From Millionella massiliensis (GTDB lineage: Bacteria > Bacteroidota > Bacteroidia > Bacteroidales > Rikenellaceae): a DNA stretch of 64,000 nt. The translations under genes and the position numbers were made by a program. This document shows positions 8,788-17,779 of the stretch, one piece after another. Position 1 is the first letter of the stretch; each line of letters starts with the position of its first letter. The DNA lies in the NCBI RefSeq assembly GCF_900104655.1, contig NZ_FNWD01000002.1:682001-746000 (forward strand), in the 5' to 3' direction. The notes under the pieces were generated by a model. That model was not told the origin of the DNA and made no database searches. It worked only from the letters and a program-made list of their open reading frames with translations.

Positions 8788-9183
8788 CTCTGTTCGGGTT
8801 TTTATTTGGGGTTAATATTACCTGTTTCCATATTGGAGCGTTACACGGAAAAACATACGCGGAGGACGATACAAACCTTATCCCAATCACGGGGAAAGGG
8901 CCCAACGCACCTATTTCTGTCACCCGTCATATAATCACCTGCCGCTCAGCAACGCAACCGATTGCACAAATATAGCGACTAAAAAGTATATCATGCAATA
9001 ATAAACAATAACCCCCACTAAAGATACTAACCCAAATAAATTGATTACATGCATCTTACACAAAAGATCATACTTATCACAATTGGAAAAATTTGGAATA
9101 TTGCGATAAGTTTTTACATTTGCACAAACGATTGCGTTGATCTTCAAATCTAGGTTGACACACCCAGTAAAACACCCCCTGAG
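8788..9183. other. Divergent intergenic region
   Basis: No gene seen. AT-rich in the second half, with a strong plus-strand promoter at 9092-9122. Confidence 0.5.
9092..9122 (+). promoter_or_regulatory. Bacteroidales consensus promoter
   Basis: TTTG (9092-9095), 19 bp spacer, TACATTTG (9115-9122): an exact match in both boxes and spacing to the Bacteroides sigma-ABfr consensus. The leader is about 55 nt to ATG 9184. Confidence 0.8.
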
Positions 9184-10071
9184 ATGATGAGATCCGTACC
9201 CTTGCTTTTGTTGAGTATGTTGCTGTTCGGTTCCTGCAACACGACACGCCGGACGGTACGATTCGGCGTGTTGACCGACATCCACTATGCCGAACGCGAC
9301 CCGCTCAACGACCGGTACTATGCCCAGGCAATGAACAAAACGCGCGAAGCCATTGATGTGTTCCGGCAGCATCCGCTAGACTTCGTCGTCGAGTTGGGAG
9401 ACCTGAAAGATCAAAGCAGCGATGCCGACAAAACGAAAACGCTGAACTACCTGAACCGCATCGAACAGTGTCTTCAGAACTGTGGCAAACCGGTTTACCA
9501 CGTACTGGGCAACCATGACACGGACTGCATCTCGAAACAGGAATTTTTCTCGCAAATCACCAACCCGTCGACAGGAAAAGACACAGGCTTTTACAGTTTT
9601 CGCACCAAAGGGGTGAAATTCATCGTGCTGGATGCCAATTTCAATCCCGACCAATCGGACTACGACAGTGGCAACTTCGATTGGACAAAAGCGCTCATCC
9701 CCGACCACGAGTTGCAATGGTTGGAAAAAGAGTTGAAAAAAGGAGATGAACCCGTGATTGTCTTTATCCACCAACTTCTGGACGCAGGGAGCGGCCTCGA
9801 TTCCGGACTATATGTATCCAATACTGCCACCGTTCAACAGATATTGGTTCGTTCGGGGCGTGTTCTGGCGGTTTTCCAGGGTCATCACCACGGCGGTCAT
9901 TACAGCCACAAAGAGGGAATCCATTACTTCACCATGCCGGGTGTTATCACCGGTGCACGTCTCGACAGCAACGCTTACGCCATCGTAGAAGTGGCTCCAG
10001 ACGGGACCGTAACCATACACGGCTACCGCAACTGCCCTTCCCGCACGCTCCTCCCGCCGTCCCAGCGGTAA
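9184..10071 (+). CDS. Metallophosphoesterase (calcineurin-like), lipoprotein
   Basis: 295 residues. Lipobox LFGSC gives an acylated Cys at residue 19. The dinuclear-metal motifs run in order: FGVLTDIHYAE (DxH), VELGDLKDQ (GDxxD-like), VLGNHDTD (GNHD), FIHQLLD and FQGHHHGGHY (GHxH). The family hydrolyses phosphomono- or diesters; this clade is often annotated alkaline-phosphatase- or phosphodiesterase-like. A membrane-anchored extracytoplasmic location fits phosphate scavenging or removal of glycan-linked phosphate (inference). A second ATG one codon downstream is equally possible. It is 65 bp upstream of the GH29 gene and may be cotranscribed with it. Confidence 0.9.
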   Translation: MMRSVPLLLLSMLLFGSCNTTRRTVRFGVLTDIHYAERDPLNDRYYAQAMNKTREAIDVFRQHPLDFVVELGDLKDQSSDADKTKTLNYLNRIEQCLQNCGKPVYHVLGNHDTDCISKQEFFSQITNPSTGKDTGFYSFRTKGVKFIVLDANFNPDQSDYDSGNFDWTKALIPDHELQWLEKELKKGDEPVIVFIHQLLDAGSGLDSGLYVSNTATVQQILVRSGRVLAVFQGHHHGGHYSHKEGIHYFTMPGVITGARLDSNAYAIVEVAPDGTVTIHGYRNCPSRTLLPPSQR

Positions 10072-10136
10072 ACAACTTACTTAGCTCCGAGAACCAACTC
10101 TACCCAACTCCATCCACCACTAACCCACAACACCCC

Positions 10137-11675
10137 ATGACCACCACCTTCCTTTTCCGCCTGCTACTGCTCGGTGCTGGCTCGCTCGCAGTCGGATGCC
10201 GTTCCGCCGCCGAACGCTACGTCGGCTCGGCCAGTTTTCCCGACTCACTTCCGCTCGAAGAGAAATGCCGCATCGCTGCTCATGTGGTCCCCTCCGAACG
10301 TCAACTTCAATGGCAACAGATGGAGTTCACCGGATTCATCTGCTACGGCATCAACACCTTCACCGACAGCGAATGGGGCACCGGCCGGGAGGATCCGAAA
10401 CTGTTCGCCCCCACTGAACTCGACGCCCGCCAGTGGGCACGAACGGCCCGTGAAGCTGGCATGAAAATGCTGTTGCTGACCTGCAAACATCACGACGGTT
10501 TCTGCCTGTGGCCCTCGCGCTACACCGACTTCAGCGTCGCCTCCACCCCCTGGCGAGACGGCAAAGGCGACCTGGTGCGTGAAGTGGCCGATGCCTGCCG
10601 GGCCGAAGGGCTCAAATTCGCCGTTTATCTCTCGCCTTGGGACATGAACCACCCCAGCTACGGCACCGATGCCTACAACGACTACTTCGTCAACCAGCTC
10701 GAAGAGTTGCTCACCCAGTACGGACCGATCGCCGAAGTGTGGTTCGATGGAGCCTGTGGCGAGGGCCCCAACGGCAAAAAACAGGTCTATGATTTCGAAC
10801 GGTACTTTGCCACCATCCGCCGCCTGCAACCCGAGGCCGTGATCGCCATCATGGGGCCCGACGTGCGGTGGGTAGGCACCGAGAGCGGCTACGGCCGCGA
10901 CACCGAATGGAGCGTCATTCCGGCCTCACGCAACATGTTGGAACGCATCGCCGCCTCGTCGCAACAGGAGCGCGGTACAGGCACCTTTGTCCCCGAAGGC
11001 GACATGATGGTTCAGAACCTCGGCGGACGCGACAAACTCGCCACAGCCGACGGCGTCATCTGGTATCCCTCCGAAGTGGACGTTTCGATCCGCCCCGGGT
11101 GGTACTACCACGCCGCGCAGGATACGTTGGTCAAGAGCCCCACCAAACTGATCGACATCTATTACAGTTCGATCGGCAAGAACTCACTGTTATTGCTCAA
11201 CCTGCCGCCCGACAAACGGGGGCTCATCCACGAAAACGACATTCGCTCCCTGAACGAGATGCAACGCATCCTGCGTCAGACGTTCCGCGACAACCTGCTT
11301 CGGACAGCCACCGCATCGCCCCACCCTGTCAGCGAATTGACCGACTCGCTGCTGACCACCTGCTGGACAGGCCGCGCGACGTCCGACACCCTGGAATTCA
11401 CGTTCGATCGTCCGCAGACCTTCGACCGACTGCTCCTGCAGGAAAACATCACCGAAGGGCAGCGCGTCGAATCATTCACCCTCAAATACCGACAGGGCGA
11501 AACGTGGCTTACCGCCGCCGAAGGAACCACCATCGGTTATAAACGTATTCTCCGTTTTCCGGGCATCACGACCCAGGACATCCGGATTGTAATCCGTCAG
11601 AGTCGGGATCTCCCGCAGATTGCCACTGTGGGTCTCTACCAATCCTCGCCCGAAGAGGTCGAGACTACGAAATAG
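10137..11675 (+). CDS. Alpha-L-fucosidase, GH29, lipoprotein
   Basis: 512 residues, lipobox AVGC with Cys21. GH29 catalytic-barrel signatures: GFICYGINTFTDSEWGTG, ARTAREAGMKMLLLTCKHHD, GFCLWPSRYTDFSV and IAEVWFDGACGEG, where D204 is the expected nucleophile. A C-terminal discoidin-like beta-sandwich (about 385-505, DTLEFTFDRPQTFDRLLLQE) follows. Short length and layout suggest the GH29-B type that prefers alpha-1,3/1,4 fucose of Lewis-type structures; the acid/base residue was not assigned. It removes terminal fucose from host or plant glycans and heads the degradation run to 19.6 kb, though repeat copy D lies between it and the next gene. Confidence 0.92.
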   Translation: MTTTFLFRLLLLGAGSLAVGCRSAAERYVGSASFPDSLPLEEKCRIAAHVVPSERQLQWQQMEFTGFICYGINTFTDSEWGTGREDPKLFAPTELDARQWARTAREAGMKMLLLTCKHHDGFCLWPSRYTDFSVASTPWRDGKGDLVREVADACRAEGLKFAVYLSPWDMNHPSYGTDAYNDYFVNQLEELLTQYGPIAEVWFDGACGEGPNGKKQVYDFERYFATIRRLQPEAVIAIMGPDVRWVGTESGYGRDTEWSVIPASRNMLERIAASSQQERGTGTFVPEGDMMVQNLGGRDKLATADGVIWYPSEVDVSIRPGWYYHAAQDTLVKSPTKLIDIYYSSIGKNSLLLLNLPPDKRGLIHENDIRSLNEMQRILRQTFRDNLLRTATASPHPVSELTDSLLTTCWTGRATSDTLEFTFDRPQTFDRLLLQENITEGQRVESFTLKYRQGETWLTAAEGTTIGYKRILRFPGITTQDIRIVIRQSRDLPQIATVGLYQSSPEEVETTK

Positions 11676-11729
11676 AAATAGCCCTGTACAGCCCCCAAAA
11701 CATTAACTCTCACATTACCTGTATTCGAG

Positions 11730-12023
11730 GTAATACCACTCTGACGGAGTGGCCGAAGCCACCGCCCGCCCGGCGTGAGGGCAGTTCCGGACTGTTCCGC
11801 ATGCTAATACGATAAAATACTTTTAAATTCATCTATTTGCATTTTTGCAAATAGATGAATTCCACAAGAAGAGCATCCGCAAACCGTTCTTCGACTGCCC
11901 TGCGCGGGCGGCGTCCGCGTGCTCGCGGCGGAACGAGCGATACTGCGTATCGCTTGTGGCATTAGGAACCACTCCGGCGGGGTGCCCGAAGGCACCGTGC
12001 TCGCGCGGAGCAATGAATTGTTT
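11730..12023 (-). repeat. Intergenic hairpin repeat, copy D
   Basis: Starts GTAATACCACTC, then module Y (11760-11790), a central hairpin, module X (11900-11932), a second small hairpin GCGATAC-TGC-GTATCGC (11937-11953) and a module Z variant (around 11985-12012), and ends in a decayed terminus. The central hairpin is a perfect 15-bp stem (11826-11840 with 11847-11861, loop ATTTTT). Its sequence is unrelated to the hairpins of A, B, C and E although it holds the same position. Located between the GH29 and sulfatase genes on the same strand. Confidence 0.8.
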
Positions 12024-12102
12024 TTGACCGCTTTCGAAAGAACAAAATTGCAACGACCTGTAACAAACCCGAAACCCCTTTTCCACCCAAACTCAACCTA
12101 CC

Positions 12103-13602
12103 ATGAAACCACTCGCCCCAACCCTTGCCCTGCTGGGCCTCGCCAGCCTCGCCCAGGCCCAAACCACCGACCGCCCCAACATCATCTTCTTTTTGGTCGA
12201 TGACATGGGATGGCAGGAGACTTCCGTCCTCTTCCATACAGAACGCACCCCGCTGAACGACATCTACCACACCCCCAACATGGAACGGCTCGCCGCACGC
12301 GGGATGAAGTTCACCCAGGCCTACGCCTGTCCACTTTCGTCCCCCACTCGGATCAGCATCATGACCGGCCAGAACGCCATGCGCCACCGGGTAACCAACT
12401 GGACCCTCTTCCGCAACACCTCGCCCGACCGACACTACAAAAGTTCCGTGGTTGAAGTGCCCGCCTGGAACGTGAACGGCATGGCGTGCGAACCCGGTGT
12501 CGAACGCACCGTCTATGTCCGCGAGACCCTTCCGTCCATCCTGCGCGAGGCCGGTTACCGGACCATCCATGCCGGCAAGGCCCATTGGGGAGCCCGCGAG
12601 ACCCCCGGAGCCGATCCCACCACCCTCGGCTTCGACATAAACATCGCCGGCCATGCCGCCGGCGGCCCCGGCAGCTACTACGGGACCAACAACTTCAGCG
12701 CAGCATTTCGCAACGGCGGTCCCGAGTGGGACGTTCCGGGACTGGAGAAGTACCACGGCAAGGATATCAACCTGACCGAAGCGCTGACCATCGAAGCCTC
12801 GAAAGAGATCGAACGCGCCGTGGCCGACCATCAGCCCTTCTACCTCTACATGTCGCATTACGCCATCCACGCCCCCTGGGAGCCCGATCTGCGTTTTCTG
12901 GACAAATACCGGAACATGGGGATCTCGGACTTCCAGGCCAACTACGCCTCGATGCTCGAAAGCATGGATAAATCGCTGGGCGATCTGATGGCTCTGGTGC
13001 GCCGCCTCGGCATCGAACAGAACACCATCATCATCTTCATGTCGGACAACGGCCAGCCGAGCCAGAGTGTCCGCAACGAACCTCTCCGCGGCCATAAAAT
13101 CTCGGCCTACGAAGGGGGCATCCGAGTTCCGATGATTGTCGACATTCCGGGCACCACCGCTCCAGGCAGCCAGTGCGACCAGCCCGTCATTATCGAAGAC
13201 CTCTTTCCGACCATCCTGAGTCTGGCCGGCGCCACCCCCTATATCGACGCCGACACCCAGCTGGACGGACAGGACATCAGCCCCTTCTTCCGCGGCCGCA
13301 AGATTCCGCACTATCGCCAGCGCGCCTTCTACTGGCACTATCCTCACATCTACGACCAGACCCCGTACAGCGTCATCCGACAGGGAGACTACAAGCTGAT
13401 CTACCGCTACGACACCCAGGCCATCGAACTTTACAACCTGCGCGAGGACCTCTCCGAGCAGCACGACCTGGCTGCGACCGAGCCCGAAATTCGCCGTCGA
13501 ATGCTGGACATGCTCCGCAACCGGCTGGCCGAGACCCACGCCGATATTCCCATCTCCAAACAGACCGGCAAACCGGTCGAAATCATCGATCTGACCGATT
13601 AA
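12103..13602 (+). CDS. Secreted sulfatase (S1 family, Ser-type)
   Basis: 499 residues with a signal peptide ending near AQAQ. Metal site NIIFFLVDDMGWQ (D33, D34). The formylglycine motif is S79-S80-P81-T82-R83 in SSPTRISIMTGQ, the serine form, so activation would need an anaerobic sulfatase-maturating enzyme (anSME), not seen in the window. Other family marks: HAGKAHWGA, IHAPWEPD, MSDNGQPSQ and the C-terminal DYKLIYRYD. It removes sulfate esters from a carbohydrate; the S1 subfamily and linkage cannot be read by eye. It is 21 bp from the following esterase gene, so the two are cotranscribed. Confidence 0.93.
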   Translation: MKPLAPTLALLGLASLAQAQTTDRPNIIFFLVDDMGWQETSVLFHTERTPLNDIYHTPNMERLAARGMKFTQAYACPLSSPTRISIMTGQNAMRHRVTNWTLFRNTSPDRHYKSSVVEVPAWNVNGMACEPGVERTVYVRETLPSILREAGYRTIHAGKAHWGARETPGADPTTLGFDINIAGHAAGGPGSYYGTNNFSAAFRNGGPEWDVPGLEKYHGKDINLTEALTIEASKEIERAVADHQPFYLYMSHYAIHAPWEPDLRFLDKYRNMGISDFQANYASMLESMDKSLGDLMALVRRLGIEQNTIIIFMSDNGQPSQSVRNEPLRGHKISAYEGGIRVPMIVDIPGTTAPGSQCDQPVIIEDLFPTILSLAGATPYIDADTQLDGQDISPFFRGRKIPHYRQRAFYWHYPHIYDQTPYSVIRQGDYKLIYRYDTQAIELYNLREDLSEQHDLAATEPEIRRRMLDMLRNRLAETHADIPISKQTGKPVEIIDLTD

Positions 13603-13623
13603 CCCCCTAACCGACATAATTTT

Positions 13624-15639
13624 ATGCATACCTATCCCATACTCGCACTGATCAGTAGCATCGGTCTGGAGCTTGCCTCGCTCAACGGAGCAGGCACCCC
13701 CACTCCGCTCCACCCCGCGTCACTTTTGTCGGCCGATGTCTGCCAATCAGTTGCACCCGGTACGGCGGGAACTGTCCAAGCCGATCGCGATACAACCATC
13801 CGCTTCACCTTCGAAGGCCGGGACGCTTTTCTGAAAGTTCCCCGGCAGCCCCTGCCCGGCAACCCGTGGGTATGGCGCGCCTACTTTCCCACGTGGCACA
13901 CCGAGATCGACGACAGCCTGTTTGCCAAAGGATACCACATTGCCTACGTCAACACCTCCGACATGTACGGCTCACCCGAATCGATGGCCATATGGGATCG
14001 GTTCTACGCCCACATGGTGAGTCACTACGGGTTGGCCAGCCGCGTAGCCCTCGAAGGGGTGAGCCGCGGCGGCCTGTACGTCCACACCTGGGCCAAACGC
14101 AACCCCACAAAAGTAGCCTGCCTCTATGCCGAGGTACCCGTGTGTGACTTCACCACCTGGCCCCGCCAGATCGACTCGACCGAATGGGCCCGTCTGAAAG
14201 CCAGCTACCGTTTCGCTTCCGACGACCAGGCCCTTGCCTACACCGATATGCCGATCCACGGACTCGAAGGCATGGCCGCCCTCCGGATTCCGGTGCTCCA
14301 CACCGTCTGCAACAGCGATCAGATCGTTCCGCCGGCCCGCAACTCCTACGTCTTCGGAGCCAATTACCTGAAAGCCGGCGGCCCCTACGGCGCCATTCCG
14401 ATGGATCGGGTGTTCAACGTCGAGAGCATGAAAGGCCATCACTTCCATCTCGACCGGCCGGAGCGAGTGGTCGATTTCATCCACCGCAACAGCTACCCCA
14501 TCAAGCCCGAACTCCGCTCGGAGAGCTACCACCACCTCCACGGCACCCGCATCCTGCGGAGCAAGGTCAAGGCCGAGACCCGAAAAGAACTGAACATCGT
14601 CTTTCTCGGCGGATCGATCACCTACAACCCCGGTTGGCGCAACCACCTCGAAGCCTATTTCCGGTCACGTTTCCCCGATGCTAAACTGACCTTTTTGGCC
14701 GCCGGCATTCCTTCGCTGGGGAGCGTTCCGCACGCCTTCCGGTACCAGACCGACGTACTGGATCGGATCACCCCCGACATTCTCTTTTACGAGGCAGCCG
14801 TGAACGACCGCAGCAACGGATACCCCGTCGAGGCACAGCAGAAATCCATCGAGGGGATCATCCGGAACACACGTCTGCGCAATCCCGAAGCCGACATCAT
14901 CCTGATGCACTTTGCCGATCCCGACAAACTGGGTGACTACGAAGCCGGACGCGAACCGGCCGAAATCACGGCCCACAACCAGGTCGCGGCCCACTACGGT
15001 GTACCGGTAATCGACCTCTCGCGCGAAATAGCCGACCGCATTGCCAACGGTGAGTTTACCTGGGCCGACGATATCAAAGACCTGCATCCCTCCCCCTTCG
15101 GGCAGGAGTACTACTCCCAGTCGATGAAAACCCTGCTCGACACCCTGATGGCCCACACGCCGAGCGATTCCACGCAACTCGACGCCCCGGCCAGTCTGCC
15201 CGCCCCACTCCACCCGGCCTGCTACGACCACGCCAGCTACGCCTCCGTCGAAACGGCCAAAGGAACCTTTCGTTTCGACGGCAGCTACGTCCCAACCAAT
15301 GGCCAGCCCACCCGTCCCGGCTTCACCGACGTTCCGATGCAGATCGGCGAACAACCCGGCCAACGACTTCGTTTCACGTTCGAAGGTAACGCCGTGGGTA
15401 TCTGCATCATCTCGGGCAACGATGCCGGCCAGATTCGCTACCGGGTCGATCGGAAGCCGTTCCAGAGTGTCGATCTGTTCACCCCGTGGAGCGAATCGCT
15501 GCACCTGCCCTGGTACCTGGTACTCGACGACCAACTCAAACGCGGGAAGCACACCCTGGAGATCGAAATTCTGAACAATAAAAACGAAAAGAGCCAAGGG
15601 AACGCTTGTCGGATCGTACATTTTCTGGTCAACCAATAA
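13624..15639 (+). CDS. Two-domain esterase: alpha/beta hydrolase fused to SGNH/GDSL hydrolase
   Basis: 671 residues. The N-terminus is weakly hydrophobic (MHTYPILALISSIGLELASL), a possible signal. Domain 1 (about 50-300) is an alpha/beta hydrolase: nucleophile elbow GVSRGG with S147, the acid around VCNSDQIVP and His in MKGHHFHLD. Domain 2 (about 320-510) is an SGNH hydrolase: block I FLGGSIT with S331, AVNDRSNG, and the D486-L-H488 dyad in KDLHPSPFGQ. A C-terminal beta-sandwich (about 540-671, GQRLRFTFEGNAVGICII) follows. Probably removes acetyl or other acyl groups from the glycan attacked by the neighbouring sulfatase and fucosidase (inference). Two different esterase folds in one chain suggest two ester positions are handled. 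Confidence 0.85.
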   Translation: MHTYPILALISSIGLELASLNGAGTPTPLHPASLLSADVCQSVAPGTAGTVQADRDTTIRFTFEGRDAFLKVPRQPLPGNPWVWRAYFPTWHTEIDDSLFAKGYHIAYVNTSDMYGSPESMAIWDRFYAHMVSHYGLASRVALEGVSRGGLYVHTWAKRNPTKVACLYAEVPVCDFTTWPRQIDSTEWARLKASYRFASDDQALAYTDMPIHGLEGMAALRIPVLHTVCNSDQIVPPARNSYVFGANYLKAGGPYGAIPMDRVFNVESMKGHHFHLDRPERVVDFIHRNSYPIKPELRSESYHHLHGTRILRSKVKAETRKELNIVFLGGSITYNPGWRNHLEAYFRSRFPDAKLTFLAAGIPSLGSVPHAFRYQTDVLDRITPDILFYEAAVNDRSNGYPVEAQQKSIEGIIRNTRLRNPEADIILMHFADPDKLGDYEAGREPAEITAHNQVAAHYGVPVIDLSREIADRIANGEFTWADDIKDLHPSPFGQEYYSQSMKTLLDTLMAHTPSDSTQLDAPASLPAPLHPACYDHASYASVETAKGTFRFDGSYVPTNGQPTRPGFTDVPMQIGEQPGQRLRFTFEGNAVGICIISGNDAGQIRYRVDRKPFQSVDLFTPWSESLHLPWYLVLDDQLKRGKHTLEIEILNNKNEKSQGNACRIVHFLVNQ

Positions 15640-15702
15640 CCACCCGCTGTTTCCCCGGCACAGTCCATTCATCTCCAAGTCCCAACCCAAGCCAACATAC
15701 CC

Positions 15703-16587
15703 ATGAAACGATTTATCCGCACTCTGAAACGCCTGTTGACGGCCATGGCACTGCTGACAGCAGGTACCGCCTCGGCCCAGCAGCCAATCGACGTCATCCT
15801 GATCGGCGGCCAGTCGAACGCCACCGGACAAGGCTACGTCCGCAATATCCCGGCCTCTTTCCGCATCGACACCGGAGTTCTCTTCTACTACTCCCGCTAC
15901 CTCAATCAAGGGAAAGGGGGCGATCAGTGGCGCAGGCTCTGCCAGGCCTCCGAAACCCCCGACAAGTTCGGTGTTGAGCTGAGCCTCGGCACGGCACTCC
16001 AGGCCTACTTCCCCGATCGGAAAATCGCCCTCATCAAACACGGTCTTTCGGGTTCCAACCTCTACGAGCAGTGGAACCCTGGCAACCGCCCCGGCGAAAA
16101 ACAGGGGAGCGAATACGCCAAATGGATCAGCACCGTGCGTCAGGCACTCGACGCCCTGCGTGCCAACGGCTACACCCCCGTTATCCGGGCCATGGTCTGG
16201 CAACAGGGCGAAGCCGATGCCCGTGACATTGCCGGCATGGAGAACTCCCGCGCCTACGGAGCGAACCTGCGCAACCTGATTCTCCACATACGCGAAGAAC
16301 TCGACGCCCCGCAAATGCTGTTCGTTTACGGCGAAGTGATGCCAATGGCCGCCGAACGGTTCACCGGTCGGGAACTGGTGCGCCGGGCACAGGTCGAAGT
16401 ATCGGAAGGAGCCTGCACGCCGCTATCGGTGAAAAACGCCTTTCTGGTCGAGGGCGACGACCTGCAGATGCGCCGCAACGACTACCGCACCCCGATGCCG
16501 CAGGACGACGTCCACCTGGGGACCTACGGCATCCTGACCCTCGGCGAACGTTTCGCCCGGGTCATCTATGACAACCGAGAACGATAA
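15703..16587 (+). CDS. Secreted sialate/xylan O-acetylesterase-like protein (CE6-like, SGNH)
   Basis: 294 residues with signal peptide (LLTAMALLTAGTASAQ). SGNH elements: ILIGGQSNATGQ with nucleophile S38, IKHGLSGSNLYEQW, VWQQGEADA and the C-terminal DDVHLGTYG Asp-His pair. The GQSN and QQGEAD motifs are typical of the DUF303/CE6 esterase group (acetylxylan or sialate O-acetylesterases). It acts on acetylated carbohydrate outside the cytoplasm. Start chosen at the first ATG giving a full signal peptide. It is 15 bp from the next gene, so part of the same operon. Confidence 0.88.
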   Translation: MKRFIRTLKRLLTAMALLTAGTASAQQPIDVILIGGQSNATGQGYVRNIPASFRIDTGVLFYYSRYLNQGKGGDQWRRLCQASETPDKFGVELSLGTALQAYFPDRKIALIKHGLSGSNLYEQWNPGNRPGEKQGSEYAKWISTVRQALDALRANGYTPVIRAMVWQQGEADARDIAGMENSRAYGANLRNLILHIREELDAPQMLFVYGEVMPMAAERFTGRELVRRAQVEVSEGACTPLSVKNAFLVEGDDLQMRRNDYRTPMPQDDVHLGTYGILTLGERFARVIYDNRER

Positions 16588-16602
16588 TCGATAGTCCGCA
16601 CC

Positions 16603-17718
16603 ATGAAACAGATTCTTCGCCACAGCCTGCCCGTACTGTTACTGGGCTGCTGTTTGGGAACAGTCACAGCCCGCACTGCCTCGGACTCCGCCCCCGAAAC
16701 CACCCAACAGACCCTCATCGAACGCTGCGATACGACCTCCGCGCCCGATTCCGTGAAGAGTTTTGCCGACCACTGGCAATTCTGCGGCGTCGCCGTCGAA
16801 GAACCCGGCTACTACCTGTGGGGAGCCTCGCCGATTCGGGACGACGCTGGCCGAATCCATCTGTTCGTAGCCCGTTGGCGGATCGAACACGCATTCGATC
16901 CAGGTTGGCGTTCCCACAGCGAAATTGCCCACTATGTGGCCGACACTCCGGAGGGCCCGTTTCGTTTTTCGGACGTAGCCCTGACCGGAACCGGTCAACA
17001 GAGTTGGGACCGATACGGCGTCCACAACCCGACCATCCACCGCATCGGCGACAAATATTACCTGCTTTACATCTCGAACGACGACTACCACCAGCCGCCA
17101 CATCCGGCCAACCAACGGATCGGGATGGCCGTAGCCGACAACCTCGCAGGGCCTTGGAAACGCGTAGGCGAAGACGGGTGTATTCTCCGCCCCTCGGATA
17201 ATCCCGCCCACTGGACCTACCACGCCCCAAACGGGGTGGTTAATCCAGCCTTGTTGGTTCACCCCAATGGAGGTTACCTGCTCTACTTCAAATCGGCCCA
17301 GGCCAGGATGGGGGTTGCATTCGCCGATCAACCCGAAGGTCCCTATGTTCTGTATCCTCATCCGGTTACACAAAACAACCAAACCATCGAAGACGGTTTC
17401 GCCTTCATGATGGACGGCGACATCTGCCTGCTGACCACCGACAACCACGGCATTCTGGAAACCGGAGGCGGAATCCTGTGGAGATCGAAAAACGGAATCG
17501 AGTTTGACCGCTGTGAACCGGGATTCCATCGTTTCGAGCGCTACCTGCCAGACGGAGCCCTCAACCATGCCCGCCAAATCTACGGTGCAATTCCGAAGTT
17601 CGAGCGTCCCCAACTACTTATGGAAGCGGGGCGTCCCGCCTATCTGTACGTCCCATCGGGTGCCAACATAAAGGGAGGCAAGGAGACACTGGTGCACGTA
17701 CTGAAATACTGCGAATAA
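16603..17718 (+). CDS. Five-bladed beta-propeller glycosidase (GH43/GH117-like)
   Basis: 371 residues, signal peptide MKQILRHSLPVLLLGCCLG (cleavage before or at the TARTA region; a Cys-Cys pair makes a lipoprotein possible). Propeller blades are marked by GASPIRDDAGRIHLFVARWR, VHNPTIHRIGDKYYLLYISN, NGVVNPALLVHPNGGYLLYF, FAFMMDGDICLLTTDNHG and PKFERPQLLMEAGRPAYLYV. The early Asp in PIRDD and a late Glu in FERPQ fit the usual catalytic set of the clan, but family assignment between GH43 and GH117-like groups is not certain. Such enzymes remove terminal arabinose, xylose or anhydrogalactose-type residues. In operon with the esterases and the lyase. Confidence 0.75.
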   Translation: MKQILRHSLPVLLLGCCLGTVTARTASDSAPETTQQTLIERCDTTSAPDSVKSFADHWQFCGVAVEEPGYYLWGASPIRDDAGRIHLFVARWRIEHAFDPGWRSHSEIAHYVADTPEGPFRFSDVALTGTGQQSWDRYGVHNPTIHRIGDKYYLLYISNDDYHQPPHPANQRIGMAVADNLAGPWKRVGEDGCILRPSDNPAHWTYHAPNGVVNPALLVHPNGGYLLYFKSAQARMGVAFADQPEGPYVLYPHPVTQNNQTIEDGFAFMMDGDICLLTTDNHGILETGGGILWRSKNGIEFDRCEPGFHRFERYLPDGALNHARQIYGAIPKFERPQLLMEAGRPAYLYVPSGANIKGGKETLVHVLKYCE

Positions 17719-17779
17719 CCGTGAACACTCTTAGAATAATTAGGTAAGATACCCTTCCCTTCGTTCCAAAAACACCATC

